NCBI RefSeq assembly: GCF_900168125.1 | Contig: NZ_FUZF01000002.1 | Coordinates: 56,464-120,463 of the forward strand | DNA length: 64,000 nt | Source of the DNA: Sphingobacterium nematocida | Lineage (GTDB): Bacteria; Bacteroidota; Bacteroidia; Sphingobacteriales; Sphingobacteriaceae | Direction: 5' to 3' | In this document: positions 62,443-64,000 of the stretch, in pieces | Numbering within the stretch: position 1 is the first letter of the stretch | How the letters are laid out: every line of letters starts with the position of its first letter | Program-made: the position numbers and the translations under genes | Notes under the pieces: generated by a model | What the model saw: only the letters and a program-made list of their open reading frames with translations | What the model was told of the DNA's origin: nothing | Databases searched by the model: none

Positions 62443-63219
62443 ATGGAAACTATAAAGATCACCGTATTTCAGGCGTATTTGTTTTGGGAGAATGCAGAAA
62501 AGAACCTGCAAAATTTAGGATTACGCTTGTCTTCTTTAAAAGGTAAGACAGACCTGATAATACTTCCAGAGATGTTTAATACCGGCTTTACGATGAATGT
62601 CGAAAAATGCGCCGAACGAATGGATGGAATGACCATGCGCTGGATGTATAATACGGCTAAGTCCTTTGAATGTGTCGTCGCGGGTACACTTATTATTGAA
62701 GAGGAAGGGCGATACTATAATCGTTTTGTATGGATGTCGCCTGATGGGAGCTATGTCCATTATGATAAGCGCCATTTATTCGGAATGGCCAATGAAAATA
62801 GTGTTTTTACAGCTGGAGAGTCTAGGGTGATCGTTGAGCTTAAAGGTTGGAGAATCTGTCCAATGGTGTGTTACGATCTACGCTTTCCAGTATGGTCCAG
62901 AAATCAGGAGAACGGGTATGACTTGTTGGTGTATACTGCGAGTTGGCCGGACAAGCGTTCTGCCCATTGGAGAGCATTAATTCCTGCCCGTGCTATAGAA
63001 AATCAAGCTTTTGTCATCGGTGTTAATCGAGTAGGGCATGATGGTAATGAAGTTTATTATTCGGGAGGCTCGATGTGTATTTCTCCTCTAGGAGATGTGG
63101 TCTACTACAAGCCTGAGGACGAAGATCTCTATACTTTTACGCTAAATCCCAAAGACCTTGAAAGTGCCCGCGAACAATTCCCATTTTTACAAGACGCAGA
63201 TAAGTTTTCGTTATTATAG
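62443..63219 (+). CDS. Carbon-nitrogen hydrolase, omega-amidase (YafV/Nit2)-like
   Basis: The 258-residue nitrilase-superfamily enzyme has the catalytic triad Glu43 (ILPEMFNTGF), Lys109 (HYDKRHLFGMANE) and Cys143 (CPMVCYDLRFPVWSRN). The blocks fit the YafV/omega-amidase branch, which hydrolyses alpha-ketoglutaramate and related omega-amides. Length is normal. It starts 75 nt after the polyprenyl synthase gene. Confidence 0.9.
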   Translation: METIKITVFQAYLFWENAEKNLQNLGLRLSSLKGKTDLIILPEMFNTGFTMNVEKCAERMDGMTMRWMYNTAKSFECVVAGTLIIEEEGRYYNRFVWMSPDGSYVHYDKRHLFGMANENSVFTAGESRVIVELKGWRICPMVCYDLRFPVWSRNQENGYDLLVYTASWPDKRSAHWRALIPARAIENQAFVIGVNRVGHDGNEVYYSGGSMCISPLGDVVYYKPEDEDLYTFTLNPKDLESAREQFPFLQDADKFSLL

Positions 63220-63232
63220 ATTAAGTACAATA

Positions 63233-63640
63233 TTATTTATAAGGACGGTCTAAAATTGCAGACTGAATTACAGCTTGTCTCAAGTCAAATGAAATAGGCT
63301 GTCTCTCCAATTGGCCTTCGTTTTCTGGTCGATCTTGTCGTTCGATCGGTTTTGCTTTTCGATTTTGTTTTGCACGTTGTACTTCCTCAGGAATCTCTTG
63401 TATTATATTGCTCTTTGTTACAAATGGGTTTGCTGCTTGTTGTTGAACAATCTTTGGAATAGGAGGTGGAGTGGACTGCTGGCGATGTGCTGGCGACAGC
63501 GGTCGATTATCGGAGTTTTGCTGATGAGGTTGCCTTTGCGGGGTGCGTTTGGCCGATTTTGCCATTTCTTCCTTATAATTTGAATATATTTTGTATACGA
63601 TTGACGCTACAAATACCAATACGATCAGCAAATTTTCCAT
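63233..63640 (-). CDS. Single-helix membrane protein with Pro/Gln-rich cytoplasmic tail
   Basis: The 135-residue protein has one N-terminal helix (LLIVLVFVASIVYKIYSNY) and then a low-complexity, basic tail rich in Gln, Pro and Arg (PQRQPHQQNSDNRPLSP). It ends with a more regular segment (PISFDLRQAVIQSAILDRPYK) that may be a binding motif. No family is recognised. Its start faces the MarR gene across 111 nt. Confidence 0.7.
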   Translation of the reverse strand: MENLLIVLVFVASIVYKIYSNYKEEMAKSAKRTPQRQPHQQNSDNRPLSPAHRQQSTPPPIPKIVQQQAANPFVTKSNIIQEIPEEVQRAKQNRKAKPIERQDRPENEGQLERQPISFDLRQAVIQSAILDRPYK

Positions 63641-63751
63641 ACGAATAAATATAAGAAATTTTGATGTTAAAGTTAGAATGTTGAAATAAAATTTGGATAT
63701 TGATTATGGATTTCCTTAATTGCATAAACAACCTATAATTATAACTAACTA

Positions 63752-64000
63752 ATGAATGAATCAACATTAATTTCGGAGGAGTTTTTTTCCTTTTTGTCGG
63801 GGAAAGCGTCTACAGCTATTTCGAGAAGGCTACATCGTAACCTAAGAGAGTTTAAGGTAAACATAACTGCTGAGCAATGGAGTATCCTATACTATCTTTG
63901 GATGGAAGAGGGACTCACACAGCAAGAGCTTGCAAATTTGACGTTCAGAGACAAACCTAGTATTACAAGACTGATCAACAATCTCGAAAGGGATAGTTTA
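63752..64000 (+). CDS. MarR-family regulator, truncated by window end
   Basis: The first 83 codons are present. Helix 1 region FLSGKASTAISRRLHRNLRE leads to the winged helix-turn-helix NITAEQWSILYYLWMEEG, LTQQELANLTFRDKPSITRL and INNLERDSL. This is the typical MarR order. The wing and the dimerisation helix lie outside the window. ATG 63752 is used because a second ATG four bases later is out of frame. Ligand and targets are unknown. Confidence 0.85.
   Translation, partial: MNESTLISEEFFSFLSGKASTAISRRLHRNLREFKVNITAEQWSILYYLWMEEGLTQQELANLTFRDKPSITRLINNLERDSL

Overview
The window reads as chromosomal DNA of a Bacteroidota bacterium, most likely Sphingobacteriaceae (Sphingobacterium/Pedobacter-like). 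The support is a SusC/SusD pair, several -7 boxes of the Bacteroidota form TAnnTTTG, weak or absent Shine-Dalgarno sequences, AT-rich coding, and family types typical of that phylum (IlvE, SurA-like PPIase, PKD/CHAT proteins, GH3-like enzyme, LptG-like permease). No phage, plasmid, IS transposase or CRISPR array is visible.

Layout. 1-825: the 3' part of a tRNA-Met, its terminator, then two decayed units, each a piece of a GIY-YIG nuclease gene fused to a copy of the tRNA 3' half plus terminator. 826-5622: a SusC/SusD nutrient uptake pair behind two LacI-type operator-like palindromes. 5807-18343: mainly housekeeping genes (der, cysS, surA-like, mtgA, mutS, trmN6, fbp, MerR regulator). 18385-25057: a small HExxH protein, accD, the SRP RNA (minus strand), dprA, rsmG, a glycosyltransferase and tgt. 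25096-33000: an LptG/F-type permease, an EamA transporter and a complete seven-gene Mrp Na+/H+ antiporter operon. 33203-44507: acs, a UbiA-like membrane protein, a dehydrogenase, a flavin monooxygenase, rsmA, pdxA, cca, miaA and ilvE. 44663-52846: an OmpA-family protein, then a divergent envelope locus: a CHAT-protease/TPR lipoprotein and a PKD/beta-barrel protein facing a sigma-70-type factor and a TPR-bearing anti-sigma-like protein. 52843-64000: GH3-like enzyme, lptB, recJ, metallo-beta-lactamase-fold hydrolase, khtTU-like antiporter, SufT/MIP18-like protein, glycosyltransferase, polyprenyl synthase, omega-amidase-like nitrilase and a truncated MarR regulator.

The most novel signal is a family of about 90-nt hairpin elements bounded by direct copies of TATGAAA. 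Three good copies and two or three variants are present. They sit, in fixed orientation, on the ATGAAA start codon of genes. One split an ATGA start/stop overlap, and one sits in frame inside a signal peptide, which shows the empty site and the mobility. Some copies carry a second dispersed palindrome (core TCCGYCAGYTGRCGGA), which also occurs inside the GIY-YIG/tRNA remnant. Second in interest are the GIY-YIG/tRNA units themselves and the CHAT/PKD/sigma locus.

All calls rest on reading the sequence and on memory of protein families. No database search or folding program was run.
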